Assembly: GCA_039000515.1 (NCBI GenBank)
Contig: JBCFYV010011135.1
Coordinates: forward strand, 7,167,163-7,231,162
Reading direction: 5' to 3'
Length of the DNA stretch: 64,000 nt
From: Timema cristinae
Taxonomy: Eukaryota; Arthropoda; Insecta; Phasmatodea; Timematidae
The position numbers and the translations under genes are program-made. Shown piece by piece: positions 34,381 through 45,175 of this stretch. Every line of letters begins with the position of its first letter. Positions within the stretch are counted from its first letter, which is position 1. The notes below the pieces were generated by a model that saw nothing but the letters and a program-made list of their open reading frames with translations, did not search any database and was not told the origin of the DNA.

Positions 34381-34790
34381 CTGGAGCAATATTTTATTTA
34401 TTTTGTCAAAAAAAATATTTTGACATAAAAACTGCAAAAGACTGGACAGTGAGTTTTTTTTTGTCTTGAGGACGCTTGACATCAAGAGAAATGCTCGTGA
34501 ATTTGTTTTCCATTGTTATGTTTCCATGAAAGCCCTTTATATATTCTAAATATTGTTTAAGTTCTTTAGTAAATAAGTTGCAAGTATTTATTTGTCTTAG
34601 TTATTAATTTGTCACTGACTTTTAAAAGTTGAAATTTAAAAAATATTATAAAGGTATTGTATTTTACATTTTAACGCCTCTTTTTTAAAGTCATTTTGGT
34701 TTCTTTTGTAAAATAAATGATAATTTAAATTTAAATTTTAAAATATGTATAGGCCTACAAAATAATCTGCCTAAGTTAACTATTTATTCA
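34381..34790. other. No gene seen
   Basis: AT-rich, with a small hairpin at 34397-34424 (TTTTGTCAAA against TTTGACA). Confidence 0.4.
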
Positions 34791-34794
34791 CTGA

Positions 34795-34960
34795 ATGTTC
34801 TAGTCACGCTAACCCAATCACGGTCGAGTGAAATGAAACTGGTTTCCTCTTTATAAATTACCGATATCTCTCTATTTCTAAGTGTTTTACATTCCTCAAT
34901 CCTCCCTTATTAGTGTAAATGTGCATGTATTTCGAATGGATAGTAATAAATGATGGAAAA
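34795..34960 (+). mobile_element. Possible old SINE family 1 remnant
   Basis: CCCAATCACGGTCGAGTGAA, then a body-like segment and CGAATGGATAGTAATAAATG, which resembles the family tail. Very diverged. Confidence 0.4.
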
Positions 34961-34974
34961 AAATATAATATAAA

Positions 34975-35262
34975 TAGGGTGACCTGGCGGTCTAAGGCTT
35001 AGTGCCGGACTTCAGTGCTGGGGGTCAGGAGTTCAATCCCCGGTCCTAGAACAGATTTATTTGATTGCCAAAACCTTCCTTCACCTCTGACAAGACGTGT
35101 ATTAATCACAACTTGTGAATGTGTGAAAGGCCAGGCCTCCACCGTGGTTCGGATTCCACGTTAAAATGTAGGTCTTTCATTTCATCTCACAAGCACCCTA
35201 ACATTACACATTAGCGCAAGTGCGTACAACTCTGACGGGTAGTAAAATGCGGTAATAATAAT
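34975..35262 (+). mobile_element. SINE family 2, full-length copy
   Basis: tRNA-like head GACCTGGCGGTCTAAGGC (A-box region) and CAGGAGTTCAATCCCCGG (B box). The body contains CTCTGACAAGACGTGTATTA and GTGGTTCGGATTCCACG. The tail is CGGGTAGTAAAATGCGGTAA followed by (TAA)n. The head and body differ from family 1 but the tail is related. Other copies are at 18155 and 55885. Confidence 0.88.
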
Positions 35263-35404
35263 AATAAAAGTACAAAATAAAAAACAGTGAATAGATGTTA
35301 ATTGGATTAAGATATTCTTAATTATCTTACTACATACTATCCCGCTAATTAATGGTCGATGGTTTCTTTGGAAAATCACAAGAATATTCCATATTTATTT
35401 TGAC

Positions 35405-35665
35405 AGAGCTGTTATACAGTGTTATAACCCTCCTGTCAGTAGCCCCTTACACTTTCCTGGGGAAACAGTGTGACTGCTATGAATGGGCACGAAACATGTC
35501 ACAATCGACATGGGACCGACGGGACGGATCTACTTTCCCTCTATTGGAAGTTGTGATATGGCTTGGCCCCTCAGGAATAAGCCGTTGGCCTCAGATGTGT
35601 TTGAACCCACGAACATCTGACTCTGAGGCGAGCACTCTACCCCAAGACCACTGAGGTCGACTCTA
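35405..35665 (-). mobile_element. SINE with a third type of tRNA-like head
   Basis: The complement reads GACCTCAGTGGTCTTGGGGT and AGAGTGCTCGCC (A-box region), then CGTGGGTTCAAACACATC (B box), followed by a body containing GAGGGGCCAAGCC. Single copy here, so the 3' limit is approximate. Confidence 0.65.
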
Positions 35666-35786
35666 AATGGACATCAAGTTATTGGTTGTTTACTTTACAA
35701 GTTACACACGTTATGAACGTATTTAATTTGTTTATCTAGACTAGTAAAACGTCACTTCTATTCTTCATTTAATACTGGTATGTGGC

Positions 35787-35882
35787 ATATCCTGTTAGTT
35801 ATATACCTCGTGTGAATATCCTGTTGGTTATAAACCTCGTGTGAATATTCTTTTGGTTATACACCTTGTGTGAATATTCTGA
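35787..35882. repeat. 29-bp tandem repeat, about 3 units
   Basis: ATATCCTGTTAGTTATATAC and CTCGTGTGA recur at 35789, 35818 and 35847, with a partial unit at 35876. Confidence 0.85.
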
Positions 35883-35889
35883 CATAAAT

Positions 35890-36770
35890 GAGATTCGTAC
35901 CGTGAGCAAAACAAAGATAGTGATATATAATATATTCTAGCGAAGAAGAACGGTTGAAAGCAAACAAAATAAAATCGCGTCATAAATCTCACAAAATAAA
36001 ATGTTATAACTTGAAGGAGGGAATCACGTATCGTTTAATGTTTGGATGTATAAAATAAAAACTGAAAATGTAGAACAAAGCTCTAGAAACTATAAAAGCT
36101 CTTTTAAAGAGAAATATACAAAAGAACGTATCGCAATTGTGAGATGTGTTCGAAACTCTTTACGATGTTTGTGATAGGAATGGGAATAGCTTGTGTGTGT
36201 ATTAGGAGCGTTTCTATGGCCGAAATGAGGTTGTTTGATCCTCAGTCATTGTACTCATAGGTGTGTGTGTGTGTTGGGTGTGTCCTATGTGCCACGAGAG
36301 GGCACTATGTGTGCCGCGGGAGATTGAAATAAAAAATAAATAAATGAAGGAATACAAATTAATATTTTTAAGTCCACGGCGAACATAATTTATAAAAATG
36401 ATACAATTATTATAGTCTTAGCTATTGAGCTTTTAAACAGAATCTTGAAATTATTTTCTTTTTATTATACACTCTCTCCTTAAATTAACTAACGGTGTTC
36501 CTTGATCATTTTAACGTCTTGTTCAGTGTCCCGTGAATTGAGAAATTTCTAAAATCACTGGTCTAGCATTTGAAAACTAGTTTTTACGTTTTAATTTAGT
36601 GCCATAATATTTTCTTTGAGTTTTTAAATACATTGTTTTGTATTATGCACTCACCTTCTTGGACTAGCGCTGTTGCGTTTTCGCATCAGATGTACAGATA
36701 TACCTTTTTATGTAACTTGGTTGAATCCTTTCCAAGTATGCCTCTATTAGTTCCTGCTAGGTAGTATGGT
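35890..36770. other. No gene seen
   Basis: AT-rich with a (GT)n stretch (36260-36275). Confidence 0.4.
36292..36305 (+). promoter_or_regulatory. CTCF-like motif
   Basis: CCACGAGAGGGCAC agrees with the CTCF core (CCASYAGRKGGCRS) at 13 of 14 positions. Function is unproven, and one match in 64 kb can arise by chance. Confidence 0.25.
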
Positions 36771-36779
36771 GTCATATTC

Positions 36780-36935
36780 TGTAAGTTGAAAAATGCCTCC
36801 TGGAGACGGGAATTGAACCCGGGACCTTTGGATGAGTACGTCAATGCTCTTAACACTGAGCTATCCAGGATTCATCCCATGCCCAAGGTCAGTCTTCACT
36901 CATATTTTAAGGCAGAGTCTATGATGGACGTGTGG
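36780..36935 (-). mobile_element. tRNA-like SINE (third family group), inverted copy
   Basis: The complement reads TCCTGGATAGCTCAGTGTTA (A-box region) and GTCCCGGGTTCAATTCCCG (B box). It matches the opposite-strand copy at 37140-37320. Confidence 0.75.
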
Positions 36936-37061
36936 AAATCGTCGGCTACAATTTTTTTTTTATTAAGATCACGAGCTATCAGATAACGCAACCACCTTCG
37001 ACACACTAGTAGGCTTATTACTGCCATTTGTACAATTATTATAATTGTACAGGATTGCATA

Positions 37062-37395
37062 TTAATAAATCAAATAGCCAAAGCTATTATTTATGCTTTT
37101 TAGTGAGGATTACTCCATCTAGATATCATATTCTGAAAATTGTAAAATGACACCAGGACACGATTTCCACACGTCCATCATAGACTCTGGCTTAAAATAT
37201 GAGTGAAGAATGACCCTGGGCACGGGATGATTCCTGGATAGCTCAGTGGTTAGAGCATTGTCGTTCTTGGCCAAGGGTCCCGGGTTCGATTCCCGTCTTC
37301 AGGAGGCATTTTTCAATTTTCAGGATATGATATCTATATGGAGTAATCCTTACTCAAAAGCATAAATAACAACTTTGCTATTTGATTCATTAGAA
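37062..37395. mobile_element. Foldback element enclosing a tRNA-like head
   Basis: The left arm (37062-37157) and the complement of the right arm (37297-37395) share AAATCAAATAGC, TTATTTATGC, GGATTACTCCAT and AGATATCATAT, then CTGAAAATT. The centre holds TCCTGGATAGCTCAGTGGTT and CCCGGGTTCGATTCCCG. A cloverleaf nearly folds (7-bp acceptor, perfect D stem), but an extra base in the T-arm/acceptor junction and a mismatch in the anticodon stem argue against a working tRNA gene. Confidence 0.65.
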
Positions 37396-37399
37396 TGAT

Positions 37400-38640
37400 G
37401 TCATCAAGTATTAAAAAAATAATTTTTATTTCCAGAGATACGAGAGTATAAACTTGTGACATACAGGAATGTTGTGAATACGCAACAGCACCAGTCTTGT
37501 TGTCATACGTCTGGCTCAATGCAACCATATGATTACACTGCAAGTTCTATCACGTGTCGGATAATTCTATCACGTTGCTTTAGTTTGTTGCAGTTGTTAT
37601 TCACGTGAGGTCAATATTATACATAAAAATACGAATTTAAACAAGGGACTCAAGGAAAATAAGTATATTAATCTTTGTTTTTTTCTTTTGTTTCAAATAA
37701 AATTTATAAAAATACGATATAGTTCAAATATGTATTTAATTATGTGACTTCAATAATAATATTATGAATATAAGTATTTGTTTTTGTTTATTAATTGGAA
37801 TATATACGATGTTGCGAAAATGCAATTGTGCCAATCCTCATGCTCTTTTTTTTTTAATGCCAGTCCCCGAAGGTTTAACCACTAAGTTATTAACATAAAC
37901 GGGTCAGAATAATATATAAAATAATTGAACCAGCGTTATTACGAAGCATGTAAAACACATAAGAATTAATATGATGACTTAATTGAACCATAATTAACTC
38001 CGCCAGTAAATTATTATGATGTGGCTGAATAATTTAAATAAATGAATCCTAATGAGTAGGAGAATATTAAGAAACTTTAAATTATTGATTTTGTCACTTT
38101 GTGTTGGCTTATTGATTAATGTTTGTATACTTTTTACGAAAACATTAATTAATGATTAAGAAACTGTTAACCTAAGCTTTATTTTATTTTGTTTTATGAA
38201 TATAAATTTTGTTTTATTTACGCTTACTTTAATTTGAACTTCTTAAATTTCCCCACCCATACAAATCCCCTTCAACCATCCCCCTTCTTATTTATTTAAG
38301 ACATATTGTTGAATCATGGATACAGATTTAATTACACTCACTCATAAAGACAAATAACAATAAAACAAATTTAAGATCAAATTTTTTCATCCTGATTCTC
38401 TAGAAAATAAAGGGGTGTTACGTATTCCACTCTTAAGATTAAAGCGTCCTAGTAAATGTATATTTTTCTACGTATATACTATTGATTGATAGTTTTATTT
38501 TATCTGATTAAATATATGTTAAATTTTTTTTTCAAATAATGTATACTCATGGATATTTTGGAACTAATTTCTTTGAATTAAAATATACAAATTAAAATAA
38601 TATAATATATTATATATAATATAATAATCCATTAATTCTG
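37400..38640. other. No gene seen
   Basis: AT-rich intergenic DNA with TATAATATA runs near 38600-38630. Confidence 0.45.
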
Positions 38641-38644
38641 AGAT

Positions 38645-38880
38645 ATTATTCTTGTCGTAGCCTGAACTGTAAATGAAGGGAAAATAGGTTTTTGAAACCC
38701 ATTTGGGTGTACTGAGAGTTGCTTTTAATAAATGGTTTTATATTCCCACTCCACGCAAATGCAGGTGAATTCCCTGTAAATTAAACATTTTCATTTATAA
38801 AACATTATCACGATTATCACACGCGTATGGCGTATAAGCCGACCGGGTAATAAGACGCAGAGCTATTAAGATAAATTGTA
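38645..38880 (+). mobile_element. SINE family 1, diverged copy
   Basis: TTTTTGAAACCCATTTGGGTG (decayed B box), CCACTCCACGCAAATGCAGG body, and tail GACCGGGTAATAAGACGCAG. Confidence 0.75.
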
Positions 38881-38929
38881 GTACAAACTAGCTAGTAAAT
38901 GATTGTTAGTGTTAGTTTATGAAATCTGG

Positions 38930-39062
38930 TTATTTGGGAAAATGGATGTCTGGGTTCAAATCATGATTGAAGAAATATAGGGGCTCCCATAATAATACTA
39001 GCCCACGCCCCTCAATTTAAATATCCTATAAATGGTGGATGGGTAGTAAGACGTGTCACATG
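38930..39062 (+). mobile_element. SINE family 1, internally deleted copy
   Basis: GGTTCAAATCATGATTG B box is followed quickly by the tail GGATGGGTAGTAAGACGTG. The body is missing. Confidence 0.6.
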
Positions 39063-39069
39063 TAATAAA

Positions 39070-39600
39070 ATCACCACTAACACCCCGTTACCTCCACTGT
39101 AAAATGGGGATAGGAGTCACGTACTTCACCTAAAGAACCAAGCAATTAGGATATCACTAGATTGAGTCACGACTGTCTGGTCAAATCAGAACAGAACTAC
39201 ATCCTTGGGGGTAGACAAGGGGCTCTTACAAATTCCTCAGGATCTCACAGGTCTTTATCCTTGAATCCTTTCCAATACCTCCATCGCTTCGTTATAGAGA
39301 CGTCCCGAAGAGAATCCAGACTACCTTTATATCGAGAGAATCAATAATTCTCGACTGAAATATTGAGACAGTGGGAAATGGAAGGATTGAAAAAGCTGGT
39401 TAACTCATTCTCTTTTGATATTGCTCTCAATTTTGCAGTTTTGTAAGTACTAAAGAGAATATAAATACTTATTTGTCATTCTATCACACACTATTAGCAG
39501 CTATTTTTAGTGATGTGCCGATGAAAATTATTTGGACATTGGAGACTTCTAGGAGATTTTTTGATTTGTCAGATAGAGCAATTTAAGGAAGATTAAGAGT
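39070..39600. other. No gene recognised
   Basis: A 61-codon frame (39162-39347) with unremarkable composition. No domain seen. Confidence 0.35.
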
Positions 39601-39604
39601 TCAA

Positions 39605-39755
39605 AAAACCAGACCTAGCTCAAGGTAGGGATATGATGTACAAAGTTGGGCTGTATAGAGCTAGCTCAAGATATGGATAGGGTGTAAGGAACTAGACTAT
39701 ACACGTCTACACACTCAGAATGTACACATCTAAACACTAAGAATGTACACACCCA
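39605..39755 (-). repeat. Dispersed minisatellite units plus a 22-bp tandem
   Basis: CTAGCTCAAGGTAGGGATAT and CTAGCTCAAGATATGGATAG are two inverted units of the 10.7-kb minisatellite type. They are followed by three ACACTMAGAATGTACACA-type units at 39690-39750. Confidence 0.65.
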
Positions 39756-40041
39756 CAGAATCAATTGTTTTTAAAACATACGACAGAATCTTGTACATGC
39801 TATATAGCCTCCAGGTTTGAAAAGAAGTCCCTGTAAGTCTCTGACACTAAACAATTTATTTACCAATAGCAGAGCATACAAGTGGTTTACGAAACCACAG
39901 TAAATGTGGTCAGCAATCTTTAATATTTAATTGATTGTCCATCAAATAGCGCAAACTTTTACTTAGAACTAATCATTTAATCCCTTTCAGTAATTAGCAT
40001 ATAAGGATACTTTTTTAATGTGACATTAATTTATGGTAGCT

Positions 40042-40125
40042 TTAAAAATGGCACCTGGACACGGGAATCGAACCTGGGATCCTTAGCTTAAGGACGTTTC
40101 CTATCCGTGACGTCACAGACGGTCA
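40042..40125 (-). mobile_element. tRNA-like SINE head fragment
   Basis: GGACACGGGAATCGAACCTG is the complement of a B box of the 36.8/37.2-kb group. The rest is diverged. Confidence 0.55.
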
Positions 40126-40455
40126 AGATAGGATATATTTATTTAATAAATTTACGTTTTATTCAGAGATAACGTTGATGTTAAAACCATAAATTCTTAA
40201 ATAATTCTAAAAATTATCCCAAAATGTAACGTTATTATTTTTATCTTGAAGTACTATTTTTGTAAATGCATTTTTTATAAATCCTCTACAACTTAAGCTA
40301 TTTGGCTTGGTCATGCAAATGACGTGTAGGAATCTTCCTTCCTGGATGTATAATGAATAACTTGTGGAAACATATGTTTATCTAGAATAGAAAACAAGAA
40401 AAATGTTATTTTTAAAAACAAGTCAAGGTTTTCAAGACGCAAATGGTAACTCTAT

Positions 40456-41089
40456 GCCTGTCGCTCACCAACATGACAAAAGTCCCACAGTGTAATAAGA
40501 CACATTGTTAGACCAAGTGAGCGACAATATTGTGACAAAGGCCGGACAGGATTCAAGACTAGTCACTGTCATGGCATCAGGTGAAGATGATATAGATCTT
40601 TTACATTTAAGTTGTTGTTTCTTACTGATACGCTCCCATTCTTTAAATGCTATATCTTAGTTTGAATAGTCCTTATAAGTCCAATCATACAATGCTTGCT
40701 TATTTCACACAAAAATATTAGCTTGTCAATATCTAAATCTTCTGACATATTGATATTGTTACGAAAGAAGAAATGAAGTAACCTAAAATCAAACGAGAGC
40801 TCCAGAGTCATGCTGCCAACAACACATAACATAATATGGTTTGCGGACAACGGACAATGCACAGAAGAGTTCAGCTATGCGCGGGAAGGTTTGGTCAGAC
40901 AAGGAAAGACCATCGGACAGATGTGCACGGACATTCATCGGACAACAGTTTGATGTCATAGAATGTCTGATGATGCCATATGACAGAGTCAGTTCGGTGT
41001 GCGGCAACTGATTTAATTCTTCGTCGGACTGCCAGATGACAAATTGTCTTGTCATATTAATGTTTTTGTCAGATTGGTGGGCGACAGCC
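40456..41089. mobile_element. TIR DNA element carrying a MADF-like remnant
   Basis: The left end CTGTCGCTCACCAACATGAC (40458 on) pairs with the right-end complement CTGTCGCCCACCAATCTGAC (from 41087), 21 of 24 bases counting the following AAAA. A subterminal inverted copy of the left end (GTGAGCGACA) lies at 40517-40526. The interior holds a minus-strand MADF-type coding remnant. PIF/Harbinger elements often carry a Myb/SANT- or MADF-like second protein, so that superfamily is likely but not proven. The target duplication was not resolved. Confidence 0.65.
40480..40748 (-). pseudogene. MADF-like DNA-binding domain remnant
   Basis: From the minus-strand ATG at 40748 the frame reads MSEDLDIDKLIFLCEISKH. 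After a frameshift it continues as YDWTYKDYSN, a stop, then DIAFKEWERISKKQ. This fits the MADF pattern: a D-DKLI-LVE opening, an LYD---KDYS/KN middle and an A--EWE-I- end. The domain binds DNA and is found in transposon accessory proteins and in insect MADF-BESS factors. One shift and one stop break it. Its position inside terminal inverted repeats argues for the transposon origin. Confidence 0.6.
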
Positions 41090-41358
41090 CGTTAGAAGAA
41101 AATAGGAAGTGTTATCAGTGGACAAACAATAGGCCTCGTGAGGGTGGTCTGCTCATTTTCTTCCCTTTCTTTCTATTCCTTACATTGGTGTCTAAGTGTG
41201 ATAGTGCTTAGACTGCTTAGTGCGTCAAGTTAAGATGTAAGACTCTTCGAAATATTCACGTAGGCAAAGTCACTATCGAGTCGATGTTTGCTAGACATCA
41301 CACACACACCCCATCTTACACATCGGGCATGACTGAACTTGTGTCTAATCACAGTGTA

Positions 41359-41592
41359 CAATAGCCTCATGGCTTCTATGGTGCTGAATGTCAGTTCACA
41401 GCTGACAGCTGACGCCTTTGAAAAATTACCAAACTTAATTTTGTATCCCTACGCCAAACCATATGATCTGCAAAAACATTTGTCTAGCAGCTGTCACTTC
41501 AATAGTCAAAATTTAGGTATATACCTAAATGTTGACTGTCAGAAGTCAGCTGTGAGCTGTCAGTCAGCACCAAAGACACCATGGGGTTACTG
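41359..41592. mobile_element. TA-flanked MITE, copy 2
   Basis: 234-bp relative of the 24386 copy in the same orientation. Ends are CAATAGCCTCATGGCTTCTA and, as complement, CAGTAACCCCATGGTGTCTT, flanked by TA at 41357-41358 and 41593-41594. The interior CCTACGCCAAACCATATGAT is identical in both copies. Confidence 0.88.
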
Positions 41593-41819
41593 TACTAAGG
41601 CTGTATCTAGTTACTTCACAACATAATACTCTCCCCACGTCATAATTCTTTCTTCCATCTTCACCTTTCTTCCACAATCAATAAACACATTCACAAAAAG
41701 AGGTTATGGTCTGTGACAACAGATTGGTACTCCTAGGTATTAACAAGCCAACTACCTTCCTTCTCTGAGGGTCGCTTCTGACAGTCAGAGCTGATAGACA
41801 GGAAAACAAGGGAGAGTAA

Positions 41820-41885
41820 GGTCAACGATGTTCTACCGCTGAGCTTTGTTTGAGTCCCATGTGCAGGTGTCATTTTACAATTTAT
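41820..41885 (-). mobile_element. tRNA-like SINE head fragment
   Basis: The complement has ATGGGACTCAAACAAAGCTC and AGCGGTAGAACATCG. The neighbouring TTGTAAAATGACACC also occurs at 37139 next to the related head. Confidence 0.45.
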
Positions 41886-42024
41886 TCGAGTATGACTCAA
41901 TTCACGGCTGATCACTCATCCCCCGTGATTAGCCTTTCGTGATACGTAATTGTATATCGTTGCTTTCTTCCATAATACCATTAATTATTTAAAATATTGG
42001 TCTTTTTCGAATATTTTTTTCTCC

Positions 42025-42255
42025 ACGTCTTAGTACTCGTTTAGCTTGTAAGAAGACATCAATTACTGGTGAAGATGGTAGGTTTATAATAAATGTACCT
42101 TCATTTGCTTTGAGGTAGAGTGGAAGCAAATTTATTAAATAAAAACTTCAGAACACCTGACCGGGATGTGATACCTGATCTTCACCATTATCACTATCCG
42201 TCCAATACTAGAGTGACGTAATAGACGACGCGACCACTGATGCAGTTTCTTAAAT
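42025..42255 (-). mobile_element. SINE family 1, diverged copy
   Basis: The complement has the tail (from ACGTCTTAGTACTCG), body TTTGAGGTAGAGTGGAAGC, head remnant GACGCGACCACTGATGCAG. Confidence 0.7.
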
Positions 42256-42294
42256 TAATTGTACCAGAATTATCGTGAAGTAATAAACCATTGA

Positions 42295-42420
42295 ATAAAA
42301 ACTTAGTACACCCATTCAGGGTTCTATCCCAGATCTGTCACACTAAAACCAATCAATAGTAGCCAGATGCCTTAGACCATGTAGCCACCGATGCGTGTTT
42401 GAGTATTAACGTTAAGTGAG
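42295..42420 (-). mobile_element. SINE family 1, head fragment
   Basis: The complement has a degraded B box at TTCAGGGTTCTATCCCAG, and a head ending at CATGTAGCCACCGATGCG. It lies in tandem with the previous copy. Confidence 0.6.
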
Positions 42421-43395
42421 ACAAAACTTATATTTTATATTACAGGTTAGTTTATAAAGCATGTTATGATATCAGAAATCTCACTTTAAACAGATACAAG
42501 CTTTAAGGTCACTGCTTTAATGCAAATATTCTCAAAATTTAATAATTCACAGATGTTCTGAATAATCAAAACCCTTAAACAATCTAAATTTTCAAAAATG
42601 TTGTTCCTTGACCCAGCTGAATAATTAATTTATTTGGATGATTATAATGTCTCGCATTTTTCGCACAACTTTAGCAACTTCAGTTAAACATCTTTGATAA
42701 CTAGCTGTATTAAAGCCATGCACATTTTTAATCTTAGAAGGACTTATTGATACATTTCATCTTCATTTTTTGTATTCATATTTTTAAATAACAATATTTG
42801 TTAAATCATTTATTTATCTTAACCTAAGCAACACGTCTCGGTGCATTTGGTAAGTGGGCCCCTTAAAAAGAAGTATGTTTTACGGCCCACTGAATATAAT
42901 AGTAATGAATGTTTAATCTCTCTCAGAAAGGTGTTATTTAACTCACTTTGCTCCAATTAATCTTTATAAATTACCAGACAAAGATATATAACTCTACGAG
43001 AGGTGTAGAATTTAATTAAGGCTGTTACAAACACTCCATATTTTATCAGTGTATAAAGCAAAAAATAAAATAGAAAGATAGGTGAAGTAGAAAAATAGCT
43101 GTAATTGCTTTCATTAAATGTATTCATATTTAATCGTAGGTTGATTTGACTCTCTTTTCACACACAGTTTGCTTCCAAACTAATTTCAAGAAATACAAGA
43201 AGGGTTTGCTAGTGTGACGACATGAACATAAGTCAATGTTCGAATCCTGAAACATTATTTGGAACGTAGATTTAGTTCGTACAAAGAGTCATTGTTATAT
43301 TTTAAAGTCACTTTGGAAGCTGATAAATAGGTGGGACGGGGGGAATGAATTTTAATTTTGTGAAAATAAATGTTTATTCTATTTATTTATTTTCA
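42421..43395. other. No gene seen
   Basis: AT-rich. GTTCGAATCCTGAAAC at 43229-43244 resembles an isolated B box. Confidence 0.4.
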
Positions 43396-43399
43396 GAAA

Positions 43400-43565
43400 G
43401 GTAGGATTTTAGAGAAAATATACCATCATTGCGTAGGGATAGGATGACAAGAAAATTTATGGAAAATCACTCCCTCAATTTACCTAGCCGGGATTCGAAC
43501 TTCAATAATTATGTCACTGAGGAACCAGACTTAAGGGCTTTAAATTTAAACCACGTGCCTAATAT
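43400..43565 (-). mobile_element. SINE family 1, 5' part
   Basis: The complement has CCGGGATTCGAACTTCAATA (B box) and body CATTGCGTAGGGATAGGATG. The tail is lost. Confidence 0.65.
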
Positions 43566-43569
43566 GACG

Positions 43570-44440
43570 GATATTAATGTTGTATAAGAAGAAAATATTC
43601 CCCAAACCTCTGTATCTATTATTTATTTGGGGGGCTAAGCTTGAACATTTTAAACCAACTTAATAAACACACTCTTCTCTCGTCATTAATTCATCCCCAG
43701 GGACAGGTTTTGAAGACATAAAAATGATTAAAAAAATTATATATAATATTACCAAAAAATTCTAGAAATTTACTTAAAATTAAAAAAAAATCACATACAA
43801 TTATAAGCAAAAACATGTAATAAATGCACACAATTAAATAAAACACTCACTTTAAAAAATTGTAAACTAATATTTATGTAATAAAAAGCATTTAACAAAC
43901 AAGCTCTTTCACTAGATTATATATATAATATAATATATATATATATTATAATATATAATATTTAATATATATATGCTTCGAAATTGTAGCTAACTCCTCC
44001 CAGCTCAACTCTCTCCAGGTGATTTGCAGGGTCTCACCAGAAATGTGTATTTCACAAACATAGGAGCAAAATTAATACAAAGTTCATTGCCTAAACTATC
44101 TACTCATTCCAAAATATCCGTGTTGAAAATATATACGCATTTATAAAATGTCTATAATATTTATAAAAAAATATTTCTACATCATACGTGCCTAAAAATT
44201 CCTCCAAAATAACACAAACCAAACAAATATGAACTAACTCAACCAAAATGACAAAATATGAACAAAAATGACCTATAAAAATTAAATATTTCAGCATCCA
44301 GGGGATCATGAACAAAGTGTATGTACTTATGAGCATTGTCTCTGATTAACTATTAAAAAAAATCCGGACATATAATCAAAACCTGTCCTGTTAATTACTA
44401 TGAATAAGGATACCCCAATCTTACCAAATATTAATTTTTT
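43570..44440. other. No gene seen
   Basis: AT-rich with an AT microsatellite at 43917-43975. Confidence 0.45.
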
Positions 44441-44444
44441 ACTC

Positions 44445-44500
44445 AAGTATCGTACCCGGGACATACGTGCTGTCAACTAAGCTAAAGTGCCGAGAGGGGA
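44445..44500 (-). mobile_element. tRNA-like SINE head fragment, weak
   Basis: The complement has CGGCACTTTAGCTTAGTTGA and GTCCCGGGTACGATACTTG, an A/B-box-like pair as at 26100. Confidence 0.4.
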
Positions 44501-44889
44501 GCTCTGAAACATAACAAAACACTTCCCATTCTCAATTTATCTGTTAATACTAAGAAAAATAACAATATCATTATGTCTGGACTACACCAATCTTAGCAAC
44601 ATTTGTGAAAAGATTAGCCTGGACTAATGTACCATTGCGCCAGGTAAGCCCGAGTGTACTAACCGTATTGAGGCTCTTTCCATGTCCCAATGAGATGAGA
44701 TGATTTTAGTGGATGTAACGGGACGTTTGGTTTATCTATATTCCCTTTGATCTCAGAGCTGTGATATTTCTTGTGAGATTTTGTTCAATAGAAACTAGCC
44801 TTTCAATAACTTTACTTTAAATTTCTAAACTGAAAAATCCTATCGATGTTATTTTGAGAATTTGTTTGATTCTTAGCTTGACACACTTA

Positions 44890-45175
44890 AAATGGAAGTG
44901 TATAAATCGCGAGATAATGACGATGTTTTCACAGTTTTTATAAAACAAAACATTTTCTGGCCAAAATAAATAAAATATTGTTCCAATACAAATCTAGAGT
45001 TTGATTATCTAAATGTATAATACCAACAGTTGTTGAATATCTATCATGAAAATGTTGACATTAGATGAGAAATTTTTTAAATGAAGAGAAATAGTTGTCA
45101 TTAAATTCCAGAACAGCCATGAATGATATTCAAGAAATTGTTAAATCAACATGTGAAGAAGATTAAATTCTATAT
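44890..45175 (+). repeat. Dispersed repeat of unknown class, copy 2
   Basis: Matches 34137-34380 in order: TTTTCACAGTTTTTATAAAA, AAATGAAGAGAAATAGTTGT, GATATTCAAGAAATTGTTAA. Confidence 0.7.

Noticed and set aside
37250..37330. Functional tRNA gene
   Set aside because: Acceptor and D arms fit, but the T arm has an extra base, the anticodon stem has a mismatch, and related copies occur inside SINE/foldback structures.
39162..39347. 61-codon frame as a gene
   Set aside because: No recognisable domain, no support from neighbouring frames, and length within chance expectation.
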